Shown piece after piece: positions 42,101-50,135 of a DNA stretch of 64,000 bases. The notes under the pieces are model-generated. The model was given only the letters and a program-made list of their open reading frames with translations, was not told where the DNA came from and made no database searches. Positions within the stretch are counted from its first letter, which is position 1. Every line of letters begins with the position of its first letter. A program made the position numbers and the translations under genes. This DNA comes from JAAYEA01 sp012689325 (GTDB taxonomy: Bacteria; Chloroflexota; Anaerolineae; JAAYEA01): assembly GCA_036841525.1 (NCBI GenBank), contig DAITVZ010000010.1:1-64000 (forward strand). Direction: 5' to 3'.

Positions 42101-42637
42101 CAGGACGCCGACGGCGACCAACTCGCCTATACCCTGCTCTACAGCACCGACGCCGGGGCCACCTGGGAGACGGTGGCGGTCAACCTGTCTGCGACCGAAC
42201 ATGAGGTGGACATGGGCCTCTGGCCGGGGAGCAACCAGTCGCTGTTCCGCGTCATCGCCTCCGATGGCGTCAACACCGACGAGGACCGTTCGGACGCCAC
42301 CTTCACCGTCACCACCAAGGCGCCGGAGGCGTTCATCATCTCGCCCGAGGCCGGATCCTCCTTCCTGGAAGGCCAGCAGGTGATGCTGGTCGGCGAGGCC
42401 TATGACGTCGAGGACGGCGTCCTCCCCGCCGACGCGCTGGTTTGGAGCTCGGATGTGCAGGGGCACTTGGGCGCCGGCCCGCAACTGGCCGTCACCAACC
42501 TGCAGCCCGGCGGCCACGTGATCACCCTGCGCGCCACCGATAGCGACGGCAAGGTCGGCATCGCCAGCGCCCTGATCTTTGTGGGGCCGGCCCCGGCGCC
42601 GATCCACCTGCCGCTCCTGATGAAGAGCCCGTCCTAG
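39161..42637 (+). CDS. secreted multidomain metzincin-like protease
   Basis: A 1158-residue secreted protein. After a signal peptide (about 1-28) come a DNRLRE-type beta domain (about 45-220, with WGRALIHFDLSPIP and TWNNQP), a first Thr-Arg-Pro linker, a flavodoxin/GATase-like alpha/beta domain (about 260-455), a second Thr-Pro-Arg linker, a CARDB-like domain (about 488-620), and a protease domain with H750-E-x-x-H754-x-x-G-x-x-H760 (HELGHTYGRPH), the exact metzincin zinc motif. Ig-like domains fill the C-terminus to a short PIHLPLLMK tail. GGAAAGGAG precedes the ATG at 39161. Likely an extracellular or surface enzyme; the substrate is unknown. Confidence 0.85.
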   Translation: MKPRFLIAALALALTLTLSLSGSAILAQGADPPQLAAPLTPIIGFTRILYADRDTFVGNLVPTNNYGTQTLLTVGRDACIGAEFPEWGRALIHFDLSPIPAGQVIISAKLKLYLRYYRTSTANVIGAHRVTASWTETGATWNNQPSNSATAAATTSVGSATGSWYEWTVTDLVKSWYAGTYTNHGFKMIVSGEPTCFQRTFDSRENLSGNDPQLVIVYSAPTPTRTATRTATRTATVTRTPTLTYTPTVTPRPGGFLYIYREDRATGEAFQKFFGDRGYRLDLVAMAELLKVDLRPYRTIIVGYDTGDTTTWGDTRLVNFLIESQKPIVGVGEGGYAFFGKLALDIGYPNGGHGSETRSLVLDRNQSIYKTPFPISVPRDSILVLYKESPCVLLNWARRPADVLLIGQDPDNQIYYTIAQEQERFLLWGYGAHPAAMIAPCQELFINACHLPITFPMTPTATRTPTSTVTSTRTPTRTPTRTPPPGPDLTISNSDLEVTQAIQDLSNSVVLIANKRAYVRAHVRASSGSHANVLGWFYVYRGGALVAGPLPADNPGSRITVKASPSRGQVNDSFFVELPPAALGAGSCQVCLSLNPDRLVPEPNYTNNWGCTTVTFTSSPQMKVRIYNVRYNQGGTTRQATATDIFNLVSWLRRVYPVPSVQWQWRTLDWTRSDLPSTAGCGVVNNLLAAARLLDGNPSGWRYYGMVSDAGGFMRGCAAGIPAYIASGPTGTGTWGWDFDGSYGDWYGAHELGHTYGRPHVEFCGAGGGAAYPYPNGYIGGPAGDTSRYYGWDVELRVVRPPTWTDLMTYCDNEWISDWNYANIRNRLITEGVWSTRKEAQVSLSTEYLALFGSAHLREGTAQLDVLYRLRDIAAPEPPTPSEDWAIQLLGGSGEALASHPFTPKEADPDEYEAGTEGTGQALIQEVIPWVAGTSRVAITYRGQVVAEKAVSQYVPDVHLIYPNGGEVLSQAKVTVRWEGQDADGDQLAYTLLYSTDAGATWETVAVNLSATEHEVDMGLWPGSNQSLFRVIASDGVNTDEDRSDATFTVTTKAPEAFIISPEAGSSFLEGQQVMLVGEAYDVEDGVLPADALVWSSDVQGHLGAGPQLAVTNLQPGGHVITLRATDSDGKVGIASALIFVGPAPAPIHLPLLMKSPS

Positions 42638-42671
42638 CCCGTAGCGCCGGATGGGGCAGTCCCGCTAACCT

Positions 42672-42711
42672 GCGAGGGCGCAGCGGCTCGTGGCCGCTGC
42701 GCCCTCGCTTT
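42672..42711 (+). terminator. strong terminator after the protease gene
   Basis: Perfect 16-bp stem (42672-42687 with 42693-42708), 5-nt loop, then TTT. Its end overlaps the -35 box of the next promoter. Confidence 0.8.
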
Positions 42712-42737
42712 GACGCTGCCTGCTTTTGCCCTAGAAT
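42710..42737 (+). promoter_or_regulatory. promoter of the plus-strand GH29 gene
   Basis: TTGACG (42710-42715) and TAGAAT (42732-42737), 16-bp spacer. Confidence 0.65.
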
Positions 42738-42779
42738 GAGCCTTGTGACGATCCTCCATACCCACGAAAGGAACCTGCC

Positions 42780-44036
42780 ATGACCCTGCAAGATGATGCC
42801 ATTCGGCCTGAGCGCGGCCAGCGGCCCGACGCCCGCCAGGACCCCCGCCTGGACTGGTGGCGGGACGCCAAGTTCGGCCTGTTCATCCACTGGGGGCTCT
42901 ACGCCATCCCTGCGGGGACCTGGAAGGGCGAGCCAGTCGCCGGGCTTGGCGAGTGGATCATGTACCGCGCCCGCATCCCCGTCCGCGAGTACGAGCAACT
43001 CGCAGCCCAGTTCAACCCAGTCCAGTTCGACGCCGCCCAATGGGTCGCCCTGGCCAAGGCCGCCGGGCAAAAGTACCTGGTCATCACCTCCAAGCACCAC
43101 GACGGCTTTTGCCTCTTCCAGTCCAAGGTCACTGGCTACAACATGGCGGATGGGACCCCCTTCCGTCGCGACGTGCTCAAGGAGCTGGCCGCCGAATGCC
43201 GCAAGCAGGGCCTCAAACTCGGCTTTTACTACTCGCAAACCCAGGACTGGCACCATCCCGATGGCGACGGCAACGATTGGGATTACGACGAGGCCAAGAA
43301 GGACTTTGCGGGGTATATCGAGCGCTATGTCAAGCCGCAGGTGACCGAGCTGCTCACCAACTATGGCCCCATCTGCCTGATCTGGTTCGACACCCCCAAG
43401 GGCATCACCGCAGACCAGAGCGAGTCCCTGGCCGAGTTGGTGCACAAGCTCCAGCCCGACTGCCTGGTGAGCGGCCGCGTCGGCAATACCCTGGGTGACT
43501 ATGCCTCCGCCGGCGATAACCGGATCCCCGGCCAGGCGGTGACCATGGACTGGGAGACGCCCGCCACCATCAACGACACTTGGGGCTTCAAGTCGTACGA
43601 TCACAACTGGAAGTCGATCGCGGACCTGGTGCGCAAATTGGTGGACATCGTTAGCAAGGGCGGCAACTATCTCCTCAACGTCGGCCCCACCGCCGAGGGG
43701 ATCATCCCGCAGCCCAGCGTGGAGCGGCTGCTGGGCATGGGCAGATGGCTCGAGGTCAACGGCGAGGCGGTCTATGGCACGCGCCCCGGCCCGGTGCAGG
43801 GGCTGGCTTGGTGCCGCTCCACCGCCAAGCCTGGCGCTGTCTATCTGCACATCCTGGATTGGCCGCAAGGCGGCGAGCTGCTGGTCCCGGGGGTCAAGGG
43901 CGTCAAGGGCGCCTATCTGCTGGGCGACGCCTCTCGCGCCCCACTGCCGGTCCGCGAGACCGACGATGGAACGATCATCCACGGCCCCGCCGCCGCGCCG
44001 GACGAGATGGATACCGTGGTGGTGCTGAGCGTCTGA
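42780..44036 (+). CDS. alpha-L-fucosidase, GH29
   Basis: Releases terminal alpha-L-fucose with retention. The 418-residue protein shows the GH29 barrel: WWRDAKFGLFIHWGLYAIP, ITSKHHDGFCLF, GFYYSQTQDWHHP and the nucleophile D204 in LIWFDTP. NVGPTAEGIIP ends the catalytic part, and a short beta domain follows. There is no signal peptide, so it is probably cytoplasmic. GAAAGGA precedes the ATG. It is convergent with a six-gene minus-strand operon that contains a second GH29 enzyme; the two paralogs are only moderately alike. Confidence 0.92.
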   Translation: MTLQDDAIRPERGQRPDARQDPRLDWWRDAKFGLFIHWGLYAIPAGTWKGEPVAGLGEWIMYRARIPVREYEQLAAQFNPVQFDAAQWVALAKAAGQKYLVITSKHHDGFCLFQSKVTGYNMADGTPFRRDVLKELAAECRKQGLKLGFYYSQTQDWHHPDGDGNDWDYDEAKKDFAGYIERYVKPQVTELLTNYGPICLIWFDTPKGITADQSESLAELVHKLQPDCLVSGRVGNTLGDYASAGDNRIPGQAVTMDWETPATINDTWGFKSYDHNWKSIADLVRKLVDIVSKGGNYLLNVGPTAEGIIPQPSVERLLGMGRWLEVNGEAVYGTRPGPVQGLAWCRSTAKPGAVYLHILDWPQGGELLVPGVKGVKGAYLLGDASRAPLPVRETDDGTIIHGPAAAPDEMDTVVVLSV

Positions 44037-44043
44037 GAAAGAA

Positions 44044-44077
44044 AGACCCTACAGGTTTCGGAAAGCCTGTAGGGTCT
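44044..44077. repeat. intergenic hairpin repeat, possible bidirectional terminator
   Basis: Perfect 12-bp stem AGACCCTACAGG (44044-44055) with its complement (44066-44077), 10-nt loop, between the convergent GH29 and HAD genes. The layout resembles the element at 12243-12267. Confidence 0.55.
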
Positions 44078-44095
44078 GGTCAGGTCCATTGGCGC

Positions 44096-44788
44096 TCACT
44101 CCGCCAAGCCAACGATCCCCAGCAGCTCATCCAGCCGCCGGATTTCGTAGCGTATCTCCAGCCCCGCGGGGCGCTCCTTCCCCGCGGGGTTGTACCAGCA
44201 AGCGTCGATTCCATAGGCAGCGGCCCCGGCGATGTCCGAGGTGAGGCTATCGCCCACCATCAGCACCCGGGCCTTATCCGGCCAGCCCATCCGCGCGAAG
44301 GCGACGTCAAAGATCGCCGGCTCCGGCTTGGCCGCGGCCACCTCTTCCGAGATGACGATATCGGCGATATAGTCGCGGATGGCGCAGCCGTCCACGCGGG
44401 GGCGCTGCACGTCGGCGAGCCCGTTGGTGATGATCAGCATCCCCACCCGGCCATGCAGGGCCCGCACCACCTCCTCTGCGCCCTCCAATAGCTCCGTCCC
44501 GTGCGCCAGAGTGTGCAGATGGGTCCGGCTGAACAGCTCTGGGTCGCAGGTGATGCCCAGCGCCTCGAAAAGCTGCTCGAAGCGCCGCGTGCGCAGCACC
44601 TCCTGAGTGATCTGCCCCTGCTCGAACTCGCGCCAGATCCGGGCGTTGATCCGGCGATAGGCGCGCAACGCCCCGTCTCGCCAGGGCAGCCCCAGCTCGC
44701 CGAAGGTCGCCTCGAGCGCGCCCGCCTCGGCCCGGTCATAGTCAAAGAGCGTCCCATCGGCGTCCAAGAGCAGCCAGCTATAGCGCAT
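44096..44788 (-). CDS. HAD family hydrolase (YjjG-like)
   Basis: A 230-residue haloacid dehalogenase-superfamily phosphatase. The nucleophile motif is LLDADGTLFDYD (D9, D11), motif II is LIITNGL, the motif III lysine lies in AAAKPEPAIF, and motif IV is MVGDSLTSDIAGA. The helical cap (about 15-90) places it near YjjG nucleotidases and related sugar phosphatases. Last gene of the operon, 12 nt after the acetyltransferase gene. It may remove phosphate from a sugar phosphate or act as a housekeeping enzyme. Confidence 0.87.
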   Translation of the reverse strand: MRYSWLLLDADGTLFDYDRAEAGALEATFGELGLPWRDGALRAYRRINARIWREFEQGQITQEVLRTRRFEQLFEALGITCDPELFSRTHLHTLAHGTELLEGAEEVVRALHGRVGMLIITNGLADVQRPRVDGCAIRDYIADIVISEEVAAAKPEPAIFDVAFARMGWPDKARVLMVGDSLTSDIAGAAAYGIDACWYNPAGKERPAGLEIRYEIRRLDELLGIVGLAE

Positions 44789-44800
44789 CTCGCCCCCTGA

Positions 44801-45721
44801 TTATGTATAGTCTTTGCGGTAGACCAGGACGTTATGCATGGCACGGAATCCAAGCGCTGCATAGAAGCGATAGGCGTCATCGCGATAGTCGTCGGTCTCG
44901 ACCACGATGGTCTCCGCGCCCAGTTGCCGCAGGCGCCACAGGCCCTCTCCGGCCAGCGCGCGGGCCAGCCCGTGGCGCCGGGCGTCTTCCCGCACGCCCA
45001 GCGGCTCGATCTGCCCGCTGGGCCGTCCACCCACGCCCTGGGGCGCGAACCAGCAGATGCAGAACCCCGCCAGCGCCCCGCCCTCGTCCACGGCCACCAG
45101 GTCCAGCTCGGGGCGATAGCCGGGCTGGCGCAGTATCCACTGCCGCCAGCCCACGGTCATGTTCTCGGTGCCGAACACGGCCCGCTGGAGCGCCACGTAG
45201 GCATCCACCTCATCCGGCCCCCGCCAGGGTCGCACCTCAAAGCCGCTGGGCGGCGCGGCGGGGGCAGCGACGTCGCGTTCCAGCCGCAGCAGCACCTTGC
45301 TCCACGAGTCCTCGCCCACGCCAGCCTGCGAGGCCCAGCCATGCGCTTCCAAGACGTCCCGCCGCTCTTGCTGCCAGTCAAAGACGTTGACGAACCAGGC
45401 AGGCCGGCCAAAGCGGGTTCCCAGTGCGTCGCGCGCCCGCTCGTCCGCCCAGGCTAGGATGGCCGCATGCGTCCCCGCCGGCGCCGCCGGGTGCATCACC
45501 TCATCCAGCGCCCAGAACGGGGCCTGCAGGACCGCCCAGGCCATCAGCTCGCCGGTCTCTGTCTCCCACAGGCAGGCGTTGGCCGGGTCGTCCAGCGCCC
45601 ACGAGGAGAGGCGATAGGGCAGGTCAGCGACGTGCAGGTTGTCGGCAGCCGATGCCCGGGCCAGGGCGATCATACGGCCCTGGTCCCGGTCCCCCTGATA
45701 GGCCCTTCTGTGAAGCGGCAT
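44801..45721 (-). CDS. GNAT acetyltransferase with two GNAT-like halves
   Basis: A 306-residue protein. The C-terminal half (about 160-306) is a clear GNAT fold with acetyl-CoA loop DARRHGLARAL and the closing FYAALGFRAMHNVLVYRK strand. The N-terminal half (about 10-150) looks like a degenerate second GNAT domain, as seen in bidomain family members. The acetyl acceptor is unknown; amino sugars would fit an operon for glycan breakdown. GGAGG lies 6 nt before the ATG. It lies 28 nt after the GH29 gene. Confidence 0.8.
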   Translation of the reverse strand: MPLHRRAYQGDRDQGRMIALARASAADNLHVADLPYRLSSWALDDPANACLWETETGELMAWAVLQAPFWALDEVMHPAAPAGTHAAILAWADERARDALGTRFGRPAWFVNVFDWQQERRDVLEAHGWASQAGVGEDSWSKVLLRLERDVAAPAAPPSGFEVRPWRGPDEVDAYVALQRAVFGTENMTVGWRQWILRQPGYRPELDLVAVDEGGALAGFCICWFAPQGVGGRPSGQIEPLGVREDARRHGLARALAGEGLWRLRQLGAETIVVETDDYRDDAYRFYAALGFRAMHNVLVYRKDYT

Positions 45722-45749
45722 CGGCAGCCTCCGTTCGGGCGCCGCGGCC

Positions 45750-47042
45750 CTACTGCAAGAACAACTCGATCACCGGCACCACTGCGTCCGGCTTTTGCAC
45801 CGGCAGAAGCAAGGTCAGCGTGTCGGCAGCGGTCCCCTCGATGTGATGGCGCAGCTCCGCCGTGCGGAAGGCCACCTCCGAGGCATCGTTGAGAAATTGC
45901 GCGTACTTGACCTTGCCCGCATAGCCATCCAGGTGCAGCTCGCGGATCGGCCAGGAATAGACGTGGACGTAGAGCCGGTTGGTCTCCGGGTTGTAGGTCA
46001 GGCGGCAGTCCTGCGGAACGGCGAAGGACTCGGGTGCCTGGGTGCAGCCATAGATGGACCGGCCGTGCTGCCGCATCCACTTGCCCATGCCGGCGAGCCG
46101 CTCCAGCGCCCGCGCGTCGAACTCGCCGCGCGCCGTGGGCCCCACGTTGAGCAGCACGTTGCCGCCCTTGCTCACCGAGTCGATGAGCATCTTGACGAGC
46201 TGATCCTCGCTCTTCCAGGTGGTCTCGTCGCGGTGATAGCCCCACGATCCGGAGAAGGTCTGACAGGTCTCCCAGAGTACCTTGCGCCCATTGGCCGTCA
46301 CCCAGCCGCGGACCATGAACTGCTCCGGCGTCTTGAAATCCCAGCCCCAGTCGGTGTCGCCCAAATCCAGCCGGTCATCCACCAGCACCTTGGGCTGCAG
46401 CTCGCGCACCAGCTTGAGCAGCTTTTCCGACTCCCAATCATCGCGACCCTTGCCGTCCTCGCCGGGATAGGAAAAGTCGAAAAAGAGGCAGTCGATCTGC
46501 CCGAACTGGGTCAGCAGCTCGCGCACCTGGTTGCGCATATACTCGGCATAGACCTTCATGTCGCGGCCCTTTTCGCGCTCTCGCAGCTCCAGGTTGTCGC
46601 GCATGGGATGGACGCGGTCGATGGGGAACTGGGGATGGTGCCAGTCGATGAGCGAGTAGTAAAAGCCCACCTTGAGCCCCTCGGCGCGGAAGGCCTCCAC
46701 CATCGGCTTGAGCAAGTCCTTGCCGTAGGGCGTCTTGGTCGCCTTATAGTCAGTGTAGGCGCTATCCCACAGGCAAAAACCCTCGTGGTGCTTGGTGGTG
46801 ATGACGAAATACTTCATCCCTGCCTCGCGCGCCGCCTTGGCCCAGGCCTTGGGATCGTATAGGTCCGGGTCAAAGTGATCAAAGTACTTTTGATAGTCCT
46901 CGTCCGTGATGCGCTCGCGGTTCTTGACCCATTCATGGCGGGCGGCCAGCGCATAGGCGCCCCAGTGGATGAACATGCCAAAGCGGTCATGGACCCACCA
47001 GCTCGAGTCGCCGGTGGCGGGACGGACATCACACATGGACAT
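45750..47042 (-). CDS. alpha-L-fucosidase, GH29 (second paralog)
   Basis: A 430-residue GH29 enzyme with WWVHDRFGMFIHWGAYALAA, ITTKHHEGFCLW, GFYYSLIDWHHP and the likely nucleophile D189 in CLFFDFSYPG. The C-terminal beta domain (about 345-430) closes the protein. It lacks a signal peptide. AAGGAGG precedes the ATG at 47042. It lies 25 nt downstream of the alpha-mannosidase gene, so both glycosidases would be made together. Together with the plus-strand GH29 gene this suggests that fucose is a major component of the target glycan. Confidence 0.91.
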   Translation of the reverse strand: MSMCDVRPATGDSSWWVHDRFGMFIHWGAYALAARHEWVKNRERITDEDYQKYFDHFDPDLYDPKAWAKAAREAGMKYFVITTKHHEGFCLWDSAYTDYKATKTPYGKDLLKPMVEAFRAEGLKVGFYYSLIDWHHPQFPIDRVHPMRDNLELREREKGRDMKVYAEYMRNQVRELLTQFGQIDCLFFDFSYPGEDGKGRDDWESEKLLKLVRELQPKVLVDDRLDLGDTDWGWDFKTPEQFMVRGWVTANGRKVLWETCQTFSGSWGYHRDETTWKSEDQLVKMLIDSVSKGGNVLLNVGPTARGEFDARALERLAGMGKWMRQHGRSIYGCTQAPESFAVPQDCRLTYNPETNRLYVHVYSWPIRELHLDGYAGKVKYAQFLNDASEVAFRTAELRHHIEGTAADTLTLLLPVQKPDAVVPVIELFLQ

Positions 47043-47067
47043 GGTTGCCTCCTCCTTGGATACGGAT

Positions 47068-50000
47068 CTATTCGACCAGGGTCACCTTTAGGGTCTTGAT
47101 CTCGAACGGGCCAAAGCTCAGCTCGACGCGGCCCTCAGCCAGCTCGAGCGGGGCGCTCGCCTCCTCCATCAGGTTGGCCTCCCAGACGGCGGCCACGCCG
47201 ACGCCAAAGCGCAGCGCCGTTCGCTCGCCCCGGCCGGCCGCTTCGTACAGCCGCACGATGAGGTCATCGCCGTCCTCGGCCTTTTTCACCGCCTCGACGA
47301 TCACATTGCGCGCGTCCAGGCTCAGGAACGAGGCCGATGGCGGGGCTTGGCCGGCGTGAGGCGCGGCAACGACCGCGCGCAGCGGGATGTTCAGCTCGTA
47401 CCCCGCGTGGATCACGCCTCCGGCCACGTGATCGCCCGCATGGGGATAGAGGGCATAGGTGAATACGTGGTCGGCCTGGTCGGTGTAGGCGTGATGCGGC
47501 TCGCCGGGCTGCACCGACTCGTCGGCCACCAGGCGCGGCCCAGGATAGGGCACGCTGCGGAGCAGGTCGAGATCGAGGGTGTGCCCCTTCACCTTGTGGC
47601 CGTACTTGCTGTCGTTCAACAGCGCCACGCCATAGTCGCCCTGCGAGAGGTCGACCCACTTGTGCGCCGCCACCTCATCGCGAGCCAGGTCCCAGGTGGT
47701 ATTGCGATGGGTGGGCCGTCGGAGGTGGCCGAACTGGATCTCGTAGGTCGCCGCGTCCGCCAGCACTGCCACCGGGAAGCTGGTGCGCAGCATGCTCTGG
47801 GTCTCACGCCAGTGCAGCCGCGTGACGAAATCCAGCCGGGGGCTGCCCGCGGTCAGGGCGATCTCTTGCACCAACTCGGAGTGGCCCAGCCGGTAGGTCT
47901 GCGTCACCACGGCGCGGGGGCCATCCACGCGCGCTACCGCCGAAGCCAGCGCCAGGTACCGCGGCGCGCGCTCGGCATAATCCATCGGAAAGTCCCAGGC
48001 GTCGCCCTGGTCGGCATAGACCGCCAGCCGGTTGCCCGCTTCACCCGCCGCCAGCGCCTCACGCCCGCAGCGCTTGTCCCAGACCGAGGCGATGGAGCCA
48101 TCGGCGTTGAAACGCACGCGCAGCACGTCGTTCTCCAGCCCCTCCGGGCTCGCCGAAACGACGGGGAGCTCGGCGGGAACGGCGGCATCTACCGTTGCAT
48201 AGCCCAATGGCGGCGCGGTCACCCGCAGCCAGCGTCCGCCAGCCTGCACCCACTCGGTGCGCTCCCAGGAGAGCGCGTTGCGCACCACCACCGGCGCGGC
48301 CAGCCCGCGGGTGTCCACGCGGCCCGCCAGCCGCCGCTCCGCCGCAGCGATGCCCTCGCCGACCTCCGCGAGCAGCGCGGCGTAGCGCGCCAGGCTCTCG
48401 TCGTACACCCGCTCGATGGACGAGCCGGGGAGGATATCATGGAACTGGTAGAGCAGCGCCTCCCGCCAGATGTCCAACAGCCGCTCCGCCGGGTAAGGCG
48501 AATCGTCCAGCGCGGCGGCAAGCTCCCACTCGCGCAGCGCCTGCTCCATCCGCCGGTTATACCACTTGTTCCGCGCCTCGGTGGTCAGCGTCCCCTGATG
48601 CCGCTCCAGGTAGAGCTCGCCGACCCAGGTGGGCAGCCGGGGCTCGGCCGAACGCCACTTGGCGAAAAAGGCCGTGGAGGGCTCCTGCGTCACCGGGCTC
48701 AGCCCGGAGAGGTTCTTGAGGCGCGCCAGCCGCTCCAGGTGCTCCTCGCCGGGGCCGCCGCCGCCGTCGCCGATGCCGAACAGCAGCAGTGCGTGCTCCG
48801 AGATGCCGACGTCCTTATAGTTGGTTTCCACCTTGTGCACGGCGCGCGGCGCGGCCGAGCTGTTGTAGGTCTCCTCCGGCAGCATGTGCGCCAGCACGGC
48901 GCTGCCGTCGATCCCCTGCCAGCGGAAGGACTGGTGCGGGAACTTGTTGATGAGGCTCCAGGACATCTTTTGCGTCATGAAATAGTTCACGCCAGCGCGC
49001 TTGAGCAACTGGGGAACCGCGCCGGAATAGCCAAAGACATCGGGCAGCCAGAGCGTGTCCACGTCCGCGCCGAACTCGTCCCGGAAGAAACGCTTGCCCA
49101 AGAGGAGCTGCCGCACCAGCGCCTCGCCGCCCGAGACGTTGGTATCCGCCTCCACCCACATGGCCCCCTGTGGCTCCAGCCGCCCCTCGCGTATCCGCGC
49201 CTTCATCTTGGCGTACAGCTCGGGATACTGCTCCTTCATCCAGAGGAACTGCTGCGGCTGGCTCTGGCCAAAGACATAGTCGGGATACGTCTCCATGTTG
49301 GCCAGCGCGGTGGCAAAGGTGCGCGCCGCCTTGCGCACCGTCTCGCGGACCGGCCAAAGCCAGCCCAGGTCCATGTGGGCATGGCCGATAGCGCTGATGG
49401 ACAGGGACGGGTCGCCGCCCCGCTTGGCCAGCATCGGACGCAGGCAGGCCCTCGCCTGCTCCACCTCTCCCGGAGTCAGGTCGCGCAGGGCGTGGCTGGC
49501 GTCGTTGAGCGCGGCCAGAGTCTGCTGGTAGCGGGCGCTGTTCTGCGGCAGCACCTTCAGGAAATCCAGCAGCACCTCCCAGTCGTAGAAGAGCGCGCGC
49601 ACGTCATCCCGGCAGACGGCGATGCTCGCCTCCTTGATCGTGCCGTTCTCTGGCAGGTTGCCAAATAGGTCGTTGCAACCGGCGTCGGCCCAGACGTCCA
49701 CGGCCTCGCCGCCCTGGCACAGCTCGGCGAAGGGCAGCACCCGCTTGCCGGGCCGCCCCAGCGAACAGTCAAAGCCGGACGAGACGTTGGTCAGCCCGCG
49801 CACCGGCACGCCTTGCTCGTCGTAGACGCACATCTCGCCGTTCACGTCCAGCAACAGGACCACCTTTTGCCCCGCCGCTGACTCGGGAACGCGCCCGGTG
49901 AGGTGGAACCAGGCGCAGTCAAAGAGGTCGCCCCATTTGTCGCCGATGGACAGGCGGCGTTCCTGGCCGCCCTGGCGCTGCCCATAGGGCAGCGGCTCGC

Positions 50001-50112
50001 GGCTCCACCAGGCGCGAATCGCCAGCTCGGCGATAGGCTGATACGTCGCCCGGCCCAGCATCTCCAGGACGCGGTCCAGGTAACGGGTCGTATGGGGCTT
50101 GAAATCCGGCAT
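47068..50112 (-). CDS. alpha-mannosidase, GH38
   Basis: A 1014-residue GH38 enzyme that removes alpha-linked mannose. An N-terminal beta domain (about 1-235) precedes the zinc barrel with GHAHMDLGWLWP (H246, D248 as ligands) and the nucleophile D358 in LWLPDVFGYSG. The mid-domain and the large C-terminal beta-sandwich are complete to the end. ATG 50112 with AAGGAAAGG upstream was chosen; the longer open frame reaches back into the aldo/keto reductase gene and is not credible. There is no signal peptide. Third gene of the operon; substrates would be imported mannosides such as N-glycan fragments. Confidence 0.92.
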   Translation of the reverse strand: MPDFKPHTTRYLDRVLEMLGRATYQPIAELAIRAWWSREPLPYGQRQGGQERRLSIGDKWGDLFDCAWFHLTGRVPESAAGQKVVLLLDVNGEMCVYDEQGVPVRGLTNVSSGFDCSLGRPGKRVLPFAELCQGGEAVDVWADAGCNDLFGNLPENGTIKEASIAVCRDDVRALFYDWEVLLDFLKVLPQNSARYQQTLAALNDASHALRDLTPGEVEQARACLRPMLAKRGGDPSLSISAIGHAHMDLGWLWPVRETVRKAARTFATALANMETYPDYVFGQSQPQQFLWMKEQYPELYAKMKARIREGRLEPQGAMWVEADTNVSGGEALVRQLLLGKRFFRDEFGADVDTLWLPDVFGYSGAVPQLLKRAGVNYFMTQKMSWSLINKFPHQSFRWQGIDGSAVLAHMLPEETYNSSAAPRAVHKVETNYKDVGISEHALLLFGIGDGGGGPGEEHLERLARLKNLSGLSPVTQEPSTAFFAKWRSAEPRLPTWVGELYLERHQGTLTTEARNKWYNRRMEQALREWELAAALDDSPYPAERLLDIWREALLYQFHDILPGSSIERVYDESLARYAALLAEVGEGIAAAERRLAGRVDTRGLAAPVVVRNALSWERTEWVQAGGRWLRVTAPPLGYATVDAAVPAELPVVSASPEGLENDVLRVRFNADGSIASVWDKRCGREALAAGEAGNRLAVYADQGDAWDFPMDYAERAPRYLALASAVARVDGPRAVVTQTYRLGHSELVQEIALTAGSPRLDFVTRLHWRETQSMLRTSFPVAVLADAATYEIQFGHLRRPTHRNTTWDLARDEVAAHKWVDLSQGDYGVALLNDSKYGHKVKGHTLDLDLLRSVPYPGPRLVADESVQPGEPHHAYTDQADHVFTYALYPHAGDHVAGGVIHAGYELNIPLRAVVAAPHAGQAPPSASFLSLDARNVIVEAVKKAEDGDDLIVRLYEAAGRGERTALRFGVGVAAVWEANLMEEASAPLELAEGRVELSFGPFEIKTLKVTLVE

Positions 50113-50135
50113 ACGATTCCTTTCCTTCGCTCCGC

